Below, piece by piece: positions 26,114-39,816 of a stretch of 64,000 nucleotides of DNA. The position numbers and the translations under genes were made by a program. The first letter of the stretch is position 1; each line of letters begins with the position of its first letter. The stretch is from Siphonodentalium dalli (taxonomy: Eukaryota; Mollusca; Scaphopoda; Gadilida; Siphonodentaliidae): contig CP136068.1 in the NCBI GenBank assembly GCA_032622095.1, forward strand, positions 1,299,607 to 1,363,606, in the 5' to 3' direction. Under the pieces are notes generated by a model. That model ran no database searches, was not told where the DNA came from, and worked only from the letters and a program-made list of their open reading frames with translations.

Positions 26114-28200
26114 TGTTATGGATGGGAATTATAAACCATAGGGGGGTGTTATGGAGGGAATTATAAACCATAGGGGGTGTTATGGAGGGAATTATAAACC
26201 ATAGGGGGTGTTATGGATGGAATTATAAACCATAGTGGGTGTTATGGAGGGAATTATAAACCATAGTGGGGTGTTATGGATGGGAATTATAAACCATAGG
26301 GGGGTGTTATGGAGGGAATTATAAACCATAGGGGGTGTTATGGAGGGAATTATAAACCATAGGGGGGTGTTATGGATGGAATTATAAACCATAGTGGGTG
26401 TTATGGAGGGAATTATAAACCATAGTGGGGTGTTATGGATGGGAATTATAAACCATAGGGGGGTGTTATGGAGGGAATTATAAACCATAGGGGGTGTTAT
26501 GGAGGGAATTATAAACCATAGGGGGGTGTTATGGATGGAATTATAAACCATAGTGGGTGTTATGGAGGGAATTATAAACCATAGTGGGGTGTTATGGATG
26601 GGAATTATAAACCATAGGGGGGTGTTATGGAGGGAATTATAAACCATAGGGGGTGTTATGGAGGGAATTATAAACCATAGGGGGTGTTATGGAGGGAATT
26701 ATAAACCATAGTGGGGTGTTATGGATGGAATTATAAACCATAGGGGGTGTTATGGAGGGAATTATAAACCATAGTGGGTGTTATGGATGGAATTATAAAC
26801 CATAGTGGGTGTTATGGAGGGAATTATAAACCATAGTGGGGTGTTATGGATGGGAATTATAAACCATAGGGGGGTGTTATGGAGGGAATTATAAACCATA
26901 GGGGGTGTTATGGAGGGAATTATAAACCATAGGGGGGTGTTATGGATGGAATTATAAACCATAGTGGGAGTTATGGAGGGAATTATAAACCATAGTGGGG
27001 TGTTATGGATGGGAATTATAAACCATAGGGGGGTGTTATGGAGGGAATTATAAACCATAGGGGGTGTTATGGAGGGAATTATAAACCATAGGGGGTGTTA
27101 TGGAGGGAATTATAAACCATAGTGGGGTGTTATGGATGGAATTATAAACCATAGGGGGTGTTATGGAGGGAATTATAAACCATAGTGGGTGTTATGGATG
27201 GAATTATAAACCATAGTGGGTGTTATGGAGGGAATTATAAACCATAGTGGGGTGTTATGGATGGGAATTATAAACCATAGTGGGTGTTATGGAGGGAATT
27301 ATAAACCATAGGGGGTGTTATGGTGGGAATTATAAACCATAGGGGGTGTTATGGAGGGAATTATAAACCATAGGGGGTGTTATGGAGGGAATTATAAACC
27401 ATAGGGGGTGTTATGGAGGGAATTATAAACCATAGTGGGGTGTTATGGATGGAATTATAAACCATAGGGGGGTGTTATGGATGGAATTATAAACCATAGG
27501 GGGTGTTATGGAGGGAATTATAAACCATAGGGGGTGTTATGGATGGAATTATAAACCATAGTGGGTGTTATGGAGGGAATTATAAACCATAGTGGGGTGT
27601 TATGGATGGGAATTATAAACCATAGGGGGGTGTTATGGAGGGAATTATAAACCATAGGGGGTGTTATGGAGGGAATTATAAACCATAGGGGGGTGTTATG
27701 GATGGAATTATAAACCATAGTGGGTGTTATGGAGGGAATTATAAACCATAGTGGGGTGTTATGGATGGGAATTATAAACCATAGGGGGGTGTTATGGAGG
27801 GAATTATAAACCATAGGGGGTGTTATGGAGGGAATTATAAACCATAGGGGGGTGTTATGGATGGAATTATAAACCATAGTGGGTGTTATGGAGGGAATTA
27901 TAAACCATAGTGGGGTGTTATGGATGGGAATTATAAACCATAGGGGGGTGTTATGGAGGGAATTATAAACCATAGGGGGTGTTATGGAGGGAATTATAAA
28001 CCATAGGGGGTGTTATGGAGGGAATTATAAACCATAGTGGGGTGTTATGGATGGAATTATAAACCATAGGGGGTGTTATGGAGGGAATTATAAACCATAG
28101 TGGGTGTTATGGATGGAATTATAAACCATAGTGGGTGTTATGGAGGGAATTATAAACCATAGTGGGGTGTTATGGATGGGAATTATAAACCATAGTGGGT
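26114..28200 (+). repeat. 159-bp pentamer higher-order repeat zone
   Basis: A marker unit with slot ATG preceded by TGGGG begins at 26114, 26272, 26431, 26590, 26842, 27001, 27253, 27598, 27757, 27916 and 28168. Spacings are 158, 159, 159, 252, 159, 252, 345, 159, 159 and 252 bp. That is, they equal 159 (to one base) plus zero, one or two blocks of 93 bp (three units). This is a five-unit higher-order repeat with occasional three-unit insertions. Alternating 31 and 32 bp lengths keep the minus strand open for about 150 codons; the predicted peptide is a pure repeat and not a gene. Confidence 0.88.
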
Positions 28201-28385
28201 GTTATGGAGGGAATTATAAACCATAGGGGGTGTTATGGTGGGAATTATAAACCATAGGGGGTGTTATGGAGGGAATTATAAACCATAGGGGGTGTTATGG
28301 AGGGAATTATAAACCATAGGGGGTGTTATGGAGGGAATTATAAACCATAGTGGGGTGTTATGGATGGAATTATAAACCATAGGGG
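26190..28385 (+). repeat. 1,326-bp and 915-bp duplications over the pentamer zone
   Basis: The marker units at 26272, 26431, 26590 and 26842 recur at 27598, 27757, 27916 and 28168, each 1,326 bp later. Separately, the stretch from about 27096 to 27470 recurs from about 28011 to 28385, offset 915 bp. The two offsets overlap, so at least two unequal exchanges or amplification events are superimposed. Confidence 0.8.
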
Positions 28386-31300
28386 GTGTTATGGAGGGAC
28401 TTATAAACCATAGGGGGTGTTATGGAGGGAATTATAAACCATAGTGGGTGTTATGGAGGGAATTATAAACCATAGTGGGTGTTATGGATGGAATTATAAA
28501 CCATAGGGGGTGTTATGGATGGAATTATAAACCATAGGGGGTGTTATGGAGGGAATTATAAACCATAGGGGGGTGTTATGGAGGGAATTATAAACCATAG
28601 TGGGTGTTATGGAGGGAATTATAAACCATAGTGGGTGTTATGGAGGGAATTATAAACCATAGGGGGTGTTATGGAGGGAATTATAAACCATAGTGGGTGT
28701 TATGGATGGAATTATAAACCATAGGGGGTGTTATGGATGGAATTATAAACCATAGGGGGTGTTATGGTGGGAATTATAAACCATAGGGGGTGTTATGGAT
28801 GGAATTATAAACCATAGGGGGTGTTATGGAGGGAATTATAAACCATAGGGGGGTGTTATGGAGGGAATTATAAACCATAGTGGGTGTTATGGAGGGAATT
28901 ATAAACCATAGTGGGTGTTATGGATGGAATTATAAACCATAGTGGGGTGTTATGGATGGAATTATAAACCATAGGGGGTGTTATGGATGGAATTATAAAC
29001 CATAGGGGGTGTTATGGAGGGAATTATAAACCATAGGGGGTGTTATGGTGGGAATTATAAACCATAGTGGGGTGTTATGGAGGGAATTATAAACCATAGG
29101 GGGTGTTATGGATGGAATTATAAACCATAGGGGGTGTTATGGAGGGAATTATAAACCATAGGGGGTGTTATGGTGGGAATTATAAACCATAGTGGGGTGT
29201 TATGGAGGGAATTATAAACCATAGGGGGTGTTATGGATGGAATTATAAACCATAGGGGGTGTTATGGAGGGAATTATAAACCATAGTGGGTGTTATGGAG
29301 GGAATTATAAACCATAGTGGGTGTTATGGATGGAATTATAAACCATAGGGGGTGTTATGGAGGGAATTATAAACCATAGTGGGTGTTATGGAGGGAATTA
29401 TAAACCATAGTGGGTGTTATGGTGGGAATTATAAACCATAGGGGGGTGTTATGGATGGAAATATAAACCATAGGGGGTGTTATGGAGGGAATTATAAACC
29501 ATAGTGGGTGTTATGGAGGGAATTATAAACCATAGTGGGGTGTTATGGATGGAATTATAAACCATAGTGGGGTGTTATGGAGGGAATTATAAACCATAGT
29601 GGGTGTTATGGTGGGAATTATAAACCATAGTGGGTGTTATGGAGGGAATTATAAACCATAGTGGGTGTTATGGTGGGAATTATAAACCATAGTGGGTGTT
29701 ATGGAGGGAATTATAAACCATAGTGGGTGTTATGGAGGGAATTATAAACCATAGTGGGTGTTATGGTGGGAATTATAAACCATAGTGGGTGTTATGGAGG
29801 GAATTATAAACCATAGTGGGTGTTATGGAGGGAATTATAAACCATAGGGGGTGTTATGGAGGGAATTATAAACCATAGTGGGGTGTTATGGATGGAATTA
29901 TAAACCATAGTGGGGTGTTATGGAGGGAATTATAAACCATAGTGGGTGTTATGGTGGGAATTATAAACCATAGTGGGTGTTATGGAGGGAATTATAAACC
30001 ATAGGGGGTGTTATGGTGGGAATTATAAACCATAGGGGGGTGTTATGGATGGAATTATAAACCATAGGGGGTGTTATGGATGGAATTATAAACCATAGTG
30101 GGTGTTATGGATGGAATTATAAACCATAGTGGGTGTTATGGAGGGAATTATAAACCATAGGGGGTGTTATGGAGGGAATTATAAACCATAGGGGGTGTTA
30201 TGGAGGGAATTATAAACCATAGTGGGTGTTATGGATGGAATTATAAACCATAGGGGGTGTTATGGAGGGAATTATAAACCATAGGGGGTGTTATGGAGGG
30301 AATTATAAACCATAGTGGGTGTTATGGATGGAATTATAAACCATAGTGGGTGTTATGGATGGAATTATAAACCATAGTGGGTGTTATGGAGGGAATTATA
30401 AACCATAGTGGGTGTTATGGATGGAATTATAAACCATAGTGGGTGTTATGGAGGGAATTATAAACCATAGTGGGTGTTATGGAGGGAATTATAAACCATA
30501 GTGGGTGTTATGGATGGAATTATAAACCATAGTGGGTGTTATGGATGGAATTATAAACCATAGTGGGTGTTATGGAGGGAATTATAAACCATAGTGGGTG
30601 TTATGGAGGGAATTATAAACCATAGTGGGTGTTATGGATGGAATTATAAACCATAGTGGGTGTTATGGATGGAATTATAAACCATAGTGGGTGTTATGGA
30701 TGGAATTATAAACCATAGTGGGTGTTATGGATGGAATTATAAACCATAGTGGGTGTTATGGAGGGAATTATAAACCATAGTGGGTGTTATGGAGGGAATT
30801 ATAAACCATAGTGGGTGTTATGGATGGAATTATAAACCATAGTGGGTGTTATGGATGGAATTATAAACCATAGTGGGTGTTATGGAGGGAATTATAAACC
30901 ATAGGGGGTGTTATGGAGGGAATTATAAACCATAGTGGGTGTTATGGATGGAATTATAAACCATAGTGGGTGTTATGGATGGAATTATAAACCATAGTGG
31001 GTGTTATGGAGGGAATTATAAACCATAGTGGGTGTTATGGATGGAATTATAAACCATAGGGGGTGTTATGGATGGAATTATAAACCATAGTGGGTGTTAT
31101 GGATGGAATTATAAACCATAGTGGGTGTTATGGAGGGAATTATAAACCATAGGGGGTGTTATGGAGGGAATTATAAACCATAGGGGGTGTTATGGAGGGA
31201 ATTATAAACCATAGTGGGTGTTATGGAGGGAATTATAAACCATAGTGGGTGTTATGGAGGGAATTATAAACCATAGTGGGTGTTATGGAGGGAATTATAA

Positions 31301-34227
31301 ACCATAGTGGGGTGTTATGGATGGGAATTATAAACCATAGTGGGTGTTATGGATGGAATTATAAACCATAGGGGGTGTTATGGAGGGAATTATAAACCAT
31401 AGGGGGTGTTATGGAGGGAATTATAAACCATAGGGGGTGTTATGGATGGGAATTATAAACCATAGGGGGTGTTATGGAGGGAATTATAAACCATAGGGGG
31501 TGTTATGGATGGAATTATAAACCATAGTGGGTGTTATGGATGGAATTATAAACCATAGTGGGTGTTATGGAGGGAATTATAAACCATAGTGGGTGTTATG
31601 GATGGAATTATAAACCATAGGGGGTGTTATGGATGGAATTATAAACCATAGTGGGTGTTATGGATGGAATTATAAACCATAGTGGGTGTTATGGAGGGAA
31701 TTATAAACCATAGGGGGTGTTATGGAGGGAATTATAAACCATAGTGGGTGTTATGGAGGGAATTATAAACCATAGTGGGTGTTATGGATGGAATTATAAA
31801 CCATAGGGGGTGTTATGGAGGGAATTATAAACCATAGGGGGGTGTTATGGATGGAATTATAAACCATAGTGGGTGTTATGGAGGGAATTATAAACCATAG
31901 TGGGTGTTATGGAGGGAATTATAAACCATAGTGGGTGTTATGGAGGGAATTATAAACCATAGTGGGTGTTATGGTGTGAATTATAAACCATAGGGGGTGT
32001 TATGGATGGAATTATAAACCATAGTGGGTGTTATGGATGGAATTATAAACCATAGTGGGTGTTATGGATGGAATTATAAACCATAGTGGGGTGTTATGGT
32101 GGGAATTATAAACCATAGTGGGTGTTATGGAGGGAATTATAAACCATAGGGGGTGTTATGGAGGGAATTATAAACCATAGTGGGTGTTATGGAGGGAATT
32201 ATAAACCATAGTGGGTGTTATGGATGGAATTATAAACCATAGTGGGTGTTATGGAGGGAATTATAAACCATAGTGGGTGTTATGGATGGAATTATAAACC
32301 ATAGGGGGTGTTATGGATGGAATTATAAACCATAGTGGGTGTTATGGATGGAATTATAAACCATAGTGGGTGTTATGGAGGGAATTATAAACCATAGGGG
32401 GTGTTATGGAGGGAATTATAAACCATAGTGGGTGTTATGGAGGGAATTATAAACCATAGGGGGTGTTATGGATGGAATTATAAACCATAGGGGGTGTTAT
32501 GGAGGGAATTATAAACCATAGGGGGTGTTATGGATGGAATTATAAACCATAGTGGGTGTTATGGAGGGAATTATAAACCATAGGGGGTGTTATGGATGGA
32601 ATTATAAACCATAGGGGGTGTTATGGAGGGAATTATAAACCATAGTGGGTGTTATGGATGGAATTATAAACCATAGGGGGTGTTATGGATGGAATTATAA
32701 ACCATAGTGGGTGTTATGGATGGAATTATAAACCATAGTGGGTGTTATGGAGGGAATTATAAACCATAGGGGGGTGTTATGGATGGAATTATAAACCATA
32801 GTGGGTGTTATGGAGGGAATTATAAACCATAGTGGGTGTTATGGAGGGAATTATAAACCATAGTGGGGTGTTATGGATGGGAATTATAAACCATAGGGGG
32901 GTGTTATGGAGGGAATTATAAACCATAGGGGGTGTTATGGATGGAATTATAAACCATAGTGGGTGTTATGGAGGGAATTATAAACCATAGGGGGTGTTAT
33001 GGAGGGAATTATAAACCATAGTGGGTGTTATGGAGGGAATTATAAACCATAGTGGGTGTTATGGAGGGAATTATAAACCATAGTGGGGTGTTATGGATGG
33101 GAATTATAAACCATAGGGGGTGTTATGGAGGGAATTATAAACCATAGTGGGGTGTTATGGATGGGAATTATAAACCATAGTGGGTGTTATGGAGGGAATT
33201 ATAAACCATAGTGGGTGTTATGGAGGGAATTATAAACCATAGTGGGGTGTTATGGATGGGAATTATAAACCATAGGGGGTGTTATGGAGGGAATTATAAA
33301 CCATAGTGGGGTGTTATGGATGGGAATTATAAACCATAGGGGGTGTTATGGAGGGAATTATAAACCATAGGGGGGTGTTATGGAGGGAATTATAAACCAT
33401 AGGGGGTGTTATGGATGGAATTATAAACCATAGGGGGTGTTATGGAGGGAATTATAAACCATAGTGGGGTGTTATGGATGGAATTATAAACCATAGTGGG
33501 TGTTATGGATGGAATTATAAACCATAGGGGGGTGTTATGGATGGAATTATAAACCATAGGGGGTGTTATGGATGGAATTATAAACCATAGTGGGTGTTAT
33601 GGATGGAATTATAAACCATAGGGGGGTGTTATGGATGGAATTATAAACCATAGGGGGTGTTATGGATGGAATTATAAACCATAGGGGGGTGTTATGGAGG
33701 GAATTATAAACCATAGGGGGGTGTTATGGATGGAATTATAAACCATAGGGGGTGTTATGGATGGAATTATAAACCATAGTGGGTGTTATGGATGGAATTA
33801 TAAACCATAGGGGGTGTTATGGATGGAATTATAAACCATAGGGGGGTGTTATGGATGGAATTATAAACCATAGGGGGGTGTTATGGATGGAATTATAAAC
33901 CATAGTGGGTGTTATGGATGGAATTATAAACCATAGGGGGGTGTTATGGAGGGAATTATAAACCATAGGGGGGTGTTATGGATGGAATTATAAACCATAG
34001 GGGGGTGTTATGGAGGGAATTATAAACCATAGGGGGGTGTTATGGAGGGAATTATAAACCATAGGGGGGTGTTATGGATGGAATTATAAACCATAGTGGG
34101 TGTTATGGAGGGAATTATAAACCATAGTGGGTGTTATGGATGGAATTATAAACCATAGGGGGGTGTTATGGAGGGAATTATAAACCATAGGGGGGTGTTA
34201 TGGATGGAATTATAAACCATAGTGGGT

Positions 34228-34510
34228 GTTATGGATGGAATTATAAACCATAGGGGGGTGTTATGGAGGGAATTATAAACCATAGGGGGGTGTTATGGAT
34301 GGAATTATAAACCATAGGGGGTGTTATGGAGGGAATTATAAACCATAGGGGGGTGTTATGGATGGAATTATAAACCATAGGGGGTGTTATGGAGGGAATT
34401 ATAAACCATAGGGGGGTGTTATGGATGGAATTATAAACCATAGGGGGTGTTATGGAGGGAATTATAAACCATAGGGGGGTGTTATGGATGGAATTATAAA
34501 CCATAGGGGG
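34228..34510 (+). repeat. 63-bp dimer zone
   Basis: AT and AG units alternate with G runs of four and five. AT units preceded by the longer G run start at 34291, 34354, 34417 and 34480, exactly 63 bp apart. A similar alternation appears near 63.4-63.8 kb. A 63-bp period is divisible by three and leaves the minus strand open; this is a register effect. Confidence 0.85.
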
Positions 34511-34815
34511 TGTTATGGAGGGAATTATAAACCATAGGGGGTGTTATGGAGGGAATTATAAACCATAGGGGGTGTTATGGAGGGAATTATAAACCATAGG
34601 GGGTGTTATGGTGGGAATTATAAACCATAGGGGGTGTTATGGATGGAATTATAAACCATAGGGGGTGTTATGGATGGAATTATAAACCATAGGGGGGTGT
34701 TATGGATGGAATTATAAACCATAGGGGGTGTTATGGAGGGAATTATAAACCATAGGGGGTGTTATGGATGGGAATTATAAACCATAGGGGGTGTTATGGT
34801 GAGAATTATAAACCA

Positions 34816-35200
34816 TAGTGGGGTGTTATGGATGGAATTATAAACCATAGTGGGGTGTTATGGATGGAATTATAAACCATAGTGGGGTGTTATGGAGGGA
34901 ATTATAAACCATAGTGGGGTGTTATGGATGGAATTATAAACCATAGTGGGTGTTATGGATGGGAATTATAAACCATAGGGGTGTTATGGAGGGAATTATA
35001 AACCATAGGGGGTGTTATGGAGGGAATTATAAACCATAGTGGGGTGTTATGGATGGAATTATAAACCATAGTGGGGTGTTATGGATGGAATTATAAACCA
35101 TAGTGGGGTGTTATGGAGGGAATTATAAACCATAGTGGGGTGTTATGGATGGAATTATAAACCATAGTGGGTGTTATGGATGGAATTATAAACCATAGTG
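34816..35200 (+). repeat. 221-bp heptamer duplication
   Basis: The order AT, AT, AG, AT with TGGGG linkers starting at 34824 recurs at 35045, 221 bp later. That equals seven units if four are 32 bp and three are 31 bp. Between the two is a run of ordinary units, including one with a shortened G run near 34978. Confidence 0.75.
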
Positions 35201-36269
35201 GGTGTTATGGATGGAATTATAAACCATAGTGGGTGTTATGGAGGGAATTATAAACCATAGTGGGGTGTTATGGAGGGAATTATAAACCATAGTGGGTGTT
35301 ATGGAGGGAATTATAAACCATAGTGGGTGTTATGGAGGGAATTATAAACCATAGTGGGTGTTATGGATGGAATTACAAACCATAGTGGGGTGTTATGGAT
35401 GGGAATTATAAACCATAGGGGGTGTTATGGAGGGAATTATAAACCATAGTGGGTGTTATGGAGGGAATTATAAACCATAGTGGGTGTTATGGAGGGAATT
35501 ATAAACCATAGGGGGTGTTATGGATGGAATTATAAACCATAGTGGGTGTTATGGAGGGAATTATAAACCATAGGGGGTGTTATGGATGGAATTATAAACC
35601 ATAGTGGGTGTTATGGTGGGAATTATAAACCATAGTGGGTGTTATGGAGGGAATTATAAACCATAGTGGGTGTTATGGAGGGAATTATAAACCATAGGGG
35701 GTGTTATGGAGGGAATTATAAACCATAGTGGGTGTTATGGACGGAATTATAAACCATAGTGGGGTGTTATGGAGGGAATTATAAACCATAGGGGGTGTTA
35801 TGGAGGGAATTATAAACCATAGTGGGTGTTATGGACGGAATTATAAACCATAGTGGGGTGTTATGGAGGGAATTATAAACCATAGTGGGTGTTATGGAGG
35901 GAATTATAAACCATAGGGGGTGTTATGGACGGAATTATAAACCATAGGGGGTGTTATGGACGGAATTATAAACCATAGTGGGGTGTTATGGAGGGAATTA
36001 TAAACCATAGTGGGTGTTATGGATGGAATTATAAACCATAGTGGGGTGTTATGGATGGGAATTATAAACCATAGGGGGTGTTATGGAGGGAATTATAAAC
36101 CATAGTGGGTGTTATGGAGGGAATTATAAACCATAGTGGGGTGTTATGGATGGGAATTATAAACCATAGGGGGTGTTATGGAGGGAATTATAAACCATAG
36201 TGGGTGTTATGGATGGAATTATAAACCATAGGGGGGTGTTATGGAGGGAATTATAAACCATAGGGGGTG

Positions 36270-37120
36270 TTATGGATGGAATTATAAACCATAGTGGGTG
36301 TTATGGATGGAATTATAAACCATAGTGGGTGTTATGGATGGAATTATAAACCATAGGGGGTGTTATGGAGGGAATTATAAACCATAGGGGGTGTTATGGA
36401 GGGAATTATAAACCATAGTGGGGTGTTATGGAGGGAATTATAAACCATAGTGGGTGTTATGGATGGAATTATAAACCATAGTGGGTGTTATGGATGGAAT
36501 TATAAACCATAGTGGGTGTTATGGAGGGAATTATAAACCATAGTGGGTGTTATGGATGGAATTATAAACCATAGTGGGTGTTATGGATGGAATTATAAAC
36601 CATAGTGGGTGTTATGGAGGGAATTATAAACCATAGTGGGTGTTATGGATGGAATTATAAACCATAGTGGGTGTTATGGATGGAATTATAAACCATAGTG
36701 GGTGTTATGGAGGGAATTATAAACCATAGTGGGTGTTATGGATGGAATTATAAACCATAGTGGGTGTTATGGATGGAATTATAAACCATAGTGGGTGTTA
36801 TGGAGGGAATTATAAACCATAGTGGGTGTTATGTACGGAATTATAAACCATAGGGGGTGTTATGGATGGAATTATAAACCATAGTGGGTGTTATGGATGG
36901 AATTATAAACCATAGTGGGTGTTATGGATGGAATTATAAACCATAGGGGGTGTTATGGAGGGAATTATAAACCATAGGGGGTGTTATGGAGGGAATTATA
37001 AACCATAGTGGGTGTTATGGAGGGAATTATAAACCATAGTGGGTGTTATGGATGGAATTATAAACCATAGTGGGTGTTATGGATGGAATTATAAACCATA
37101 GTGGGTGTTATGGATGGAAT
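36270..37120 (+). repeat. About 590-bp near-duplicate within the array
   Basis: The order AT, AT, AT, AG, AG, AG, AT, AT starting near 36270 recurs from about 36860. The matching junction of a GGGG linker with an AG unit is at 36361 and 36951, offset 590. Differences are one G-run length and later slot changes. The match is weaker than for the other duplications because the slot order is less distinctive. Confidence 0.55.
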
Positions 37121-38534
37121 TATAAACCATAGGGGGTGTTATGGAGGGAATTATAAACCATAGGGGGTGTTATGGAGGGAATTATAAACCATAGTGGGGT
37201 GTTATGGAGGGAATTATAAATCATAGGGGGTGTTATGGAGGGAATTATAAACCATAGTGGGTGTTATGGATGGAATTATAAACCATAGTGGGTGTTATGG
37301 ATGGAATTATAAACCATAGTGGGTGTTATGGATGGAATTATAAACCATAGGGGGTGTTATGTACGGAATTATAAACCATAGGGGGGTGTTATGGATGGAA
37401 TTATAAACCATAGGGGGTGTTATGGTGGGAATTATAAACCATAGGGGGTGTTATGGAGGGAATTATAAACCATAGTGGGGTGTTATGGAGGGAATTATAA
37501 ACCATAGTGGGTGTTATGGATGGAATTATAAACCATAGTGGGTGTTATGGAGGGAATTATAAACCATAGTGGGTGTTATGGAGGGAATTATAAACCATAG
37601 TGGGTGTTATGGATGGAATTATAAACCATAGGGGGTGTTATGGAGGGAATTATAAACCATAGGGGGTGTTATGGATGGGAATTATAAACCATAGGGGGGT
37701 GTTATGGAGGGAATTATAAACCATAGGGGGTGTTATGGAGGGAATTATAAACCATAGTGGGTGTTATGGAGGGAATTATAAACCATAGTGGGTGTTATGG
37801 ATGGAATTATAAACCATAGTGGGTGTTATGGATGGAATTATAAACCATAGTGGGTGTTATGGATGGAATTATAAACCATAGTGGGTGTTATGGATGGAAT
37901 TATAAACCATAGTGGGTGTTATGGATGGAATTATAAACCATAGGGGGTGTTATGGAGGGAATTATAAACCATAGTGGGTGTTATGGAGGGAATTATAAAC
38001 CATAGGGGGGGTGTTATGGAGGGAATTATAAACCATAGGGGGTGTTATGGAGGGAATTATAAACCATAGGGGGGTGTTATGGATGGAATTATAAACCATA
38101 GGGGGTGTTATGGATGGAATTATAAACCATAGTGGGTGTTATGGAGGGAATTATAAACCATAGTGGGTGTTATGAAGGGAATTATAAACCATAGGGGGGT
38201 GTTATGGATGGAATTATAAACCATAGGGGGTGTTATGGAGGGAATTATAAACCATAGTGGGGTGTTATGGAGGGAATTATAAACCATAGTGGGTGTTATG
38301 GAGGGAATTATAAACCATAGGGGGTGTTATGGACGGGAATTATAAACCATAGTGGGTGTTATGGAGGGAATTATAAACCATAGTGGGTGTTATGGAGGGA
38401 ATTATAAACCATAGGGGGTGTTATGGAGGGAATTATCAACCATAGGGGGTGTTATGGAGGGAATTATAAACCATAGTGGGTGTTATGGAGGGAATTATAA
38501 ACCATAGGGGGTGTTATGGTGGGAATTATAAACC

Positions 38535-39816
38535 ATAGGGGGTGTTATGGAGGGAATTATCAACCATAGGGGGTGTTATGGAGGGAATTATAAACCATAG
38601 GGGGTGTTATGGAGGGAATTATAAACCATAGTGGGTGTTATGGTGGGAATTATAAACCATAGGGGGTGTTATGGTGAGAATTATAAACCATAGGGGGTGT
38701 TATGGAGGGAATTATAAACCATAGGGGGTGTTATGGAGGGAATTATAAATCATAGGGGGTGTTATGGAGGGAATTATAAACCATAGTGGGTGTTATGGAG
38801 GGAATTATAAACCATAGGGGGTGTTATGGAGGGAATTATAAACCATAGGGGGTGTTATGGAGGGAATTATAAACCATAGGGGGTGTTATGGAGGGAATTA
38901 TAAACCATAGTGGGTGTTATGGTGGGAATTATAAACCATAGGGGGTGTTATGGAGGGAATTATAAACCATAGTGGGTGTTATGGAGGGAATTATAAACCA
39001 TAGTGGGTGTTATGGAGGGAATTATAAACCATAGGGGGTGTTATGGAGGGAATTATAAACCATAGTGGGTGTTATGGAGGGAATTATAAACCATAGTGGG
39101 TGTTATGGAGGGAATTATAAACCATAGGGGGTGTTATGGTGAGAATTATAAACCATAGGGGGTGTTATGGAGGGAATTATAAACCATAGGGGGTGTTATG
39201 GAGGGAATTATCAACCATAGGGGGTGTTATGGAGGGAATTATAAACCATAGGGGGTGTTATGGAGGGAATTATAAACCATAGTGGGTGTTATGGTGGGAA
39301 TTATAAACCATAGGGGGTGTTATGGTGAGAATTATAAACCATAGGGGGTGTTATGGAGGGAATTATAAACCATAGGGGGTGTTATGGAGGGAATTATAAA
39401 TCATAGGGGGTGTTATGGAGGGAATTATAAACCATAGTGGGTGTTATGGAGGGAATTATAAACCATAGGGGGTGTTATGGAGGGAATTATAAACCATAGG
39501 GGGTGTTATGGAGGGAATTATAAACCATAGGGGGGTGTTATGGAGGGAATTATAAACCATAGTGGGTGTTATGGTGGGAATTATAAACCATAGGGGGTGT
39601 TATGGAGGGAATTATAAACCATAGTGGGTGTTATGGAGGGAATTATAAACCATAGTGGGTGTTATGGAGGGAATTATAAACCATAGGGGGTGTTATGGAG
39701 GGAATTATAAACCATAGTGGGTGTTATGGAGGGAATTATAAACCATAGTGGGTGTTATGGAGGGAATTATAAACCATAGGGGGTGTTATGGTGGGAATTA
39801 TAAACCATAGGGGGTG
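38535..39816 (+). repeat. 651-bp (21-unit) tandem duplication
   Basis: Three rare markers recur at exactly 651 bp: AATTATCAAC at 38555 and 39206, ATGGTGAGAA at 38671 and 39322, and AATTATAAAT at 38741 and 39392. The unit order around and after them agrees to about 39800. 651 is 21 times 31. The copies are adjacent, and the only clear difference near the end is GTGAGAA against GTGGGAA. Confidence 0.88.
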
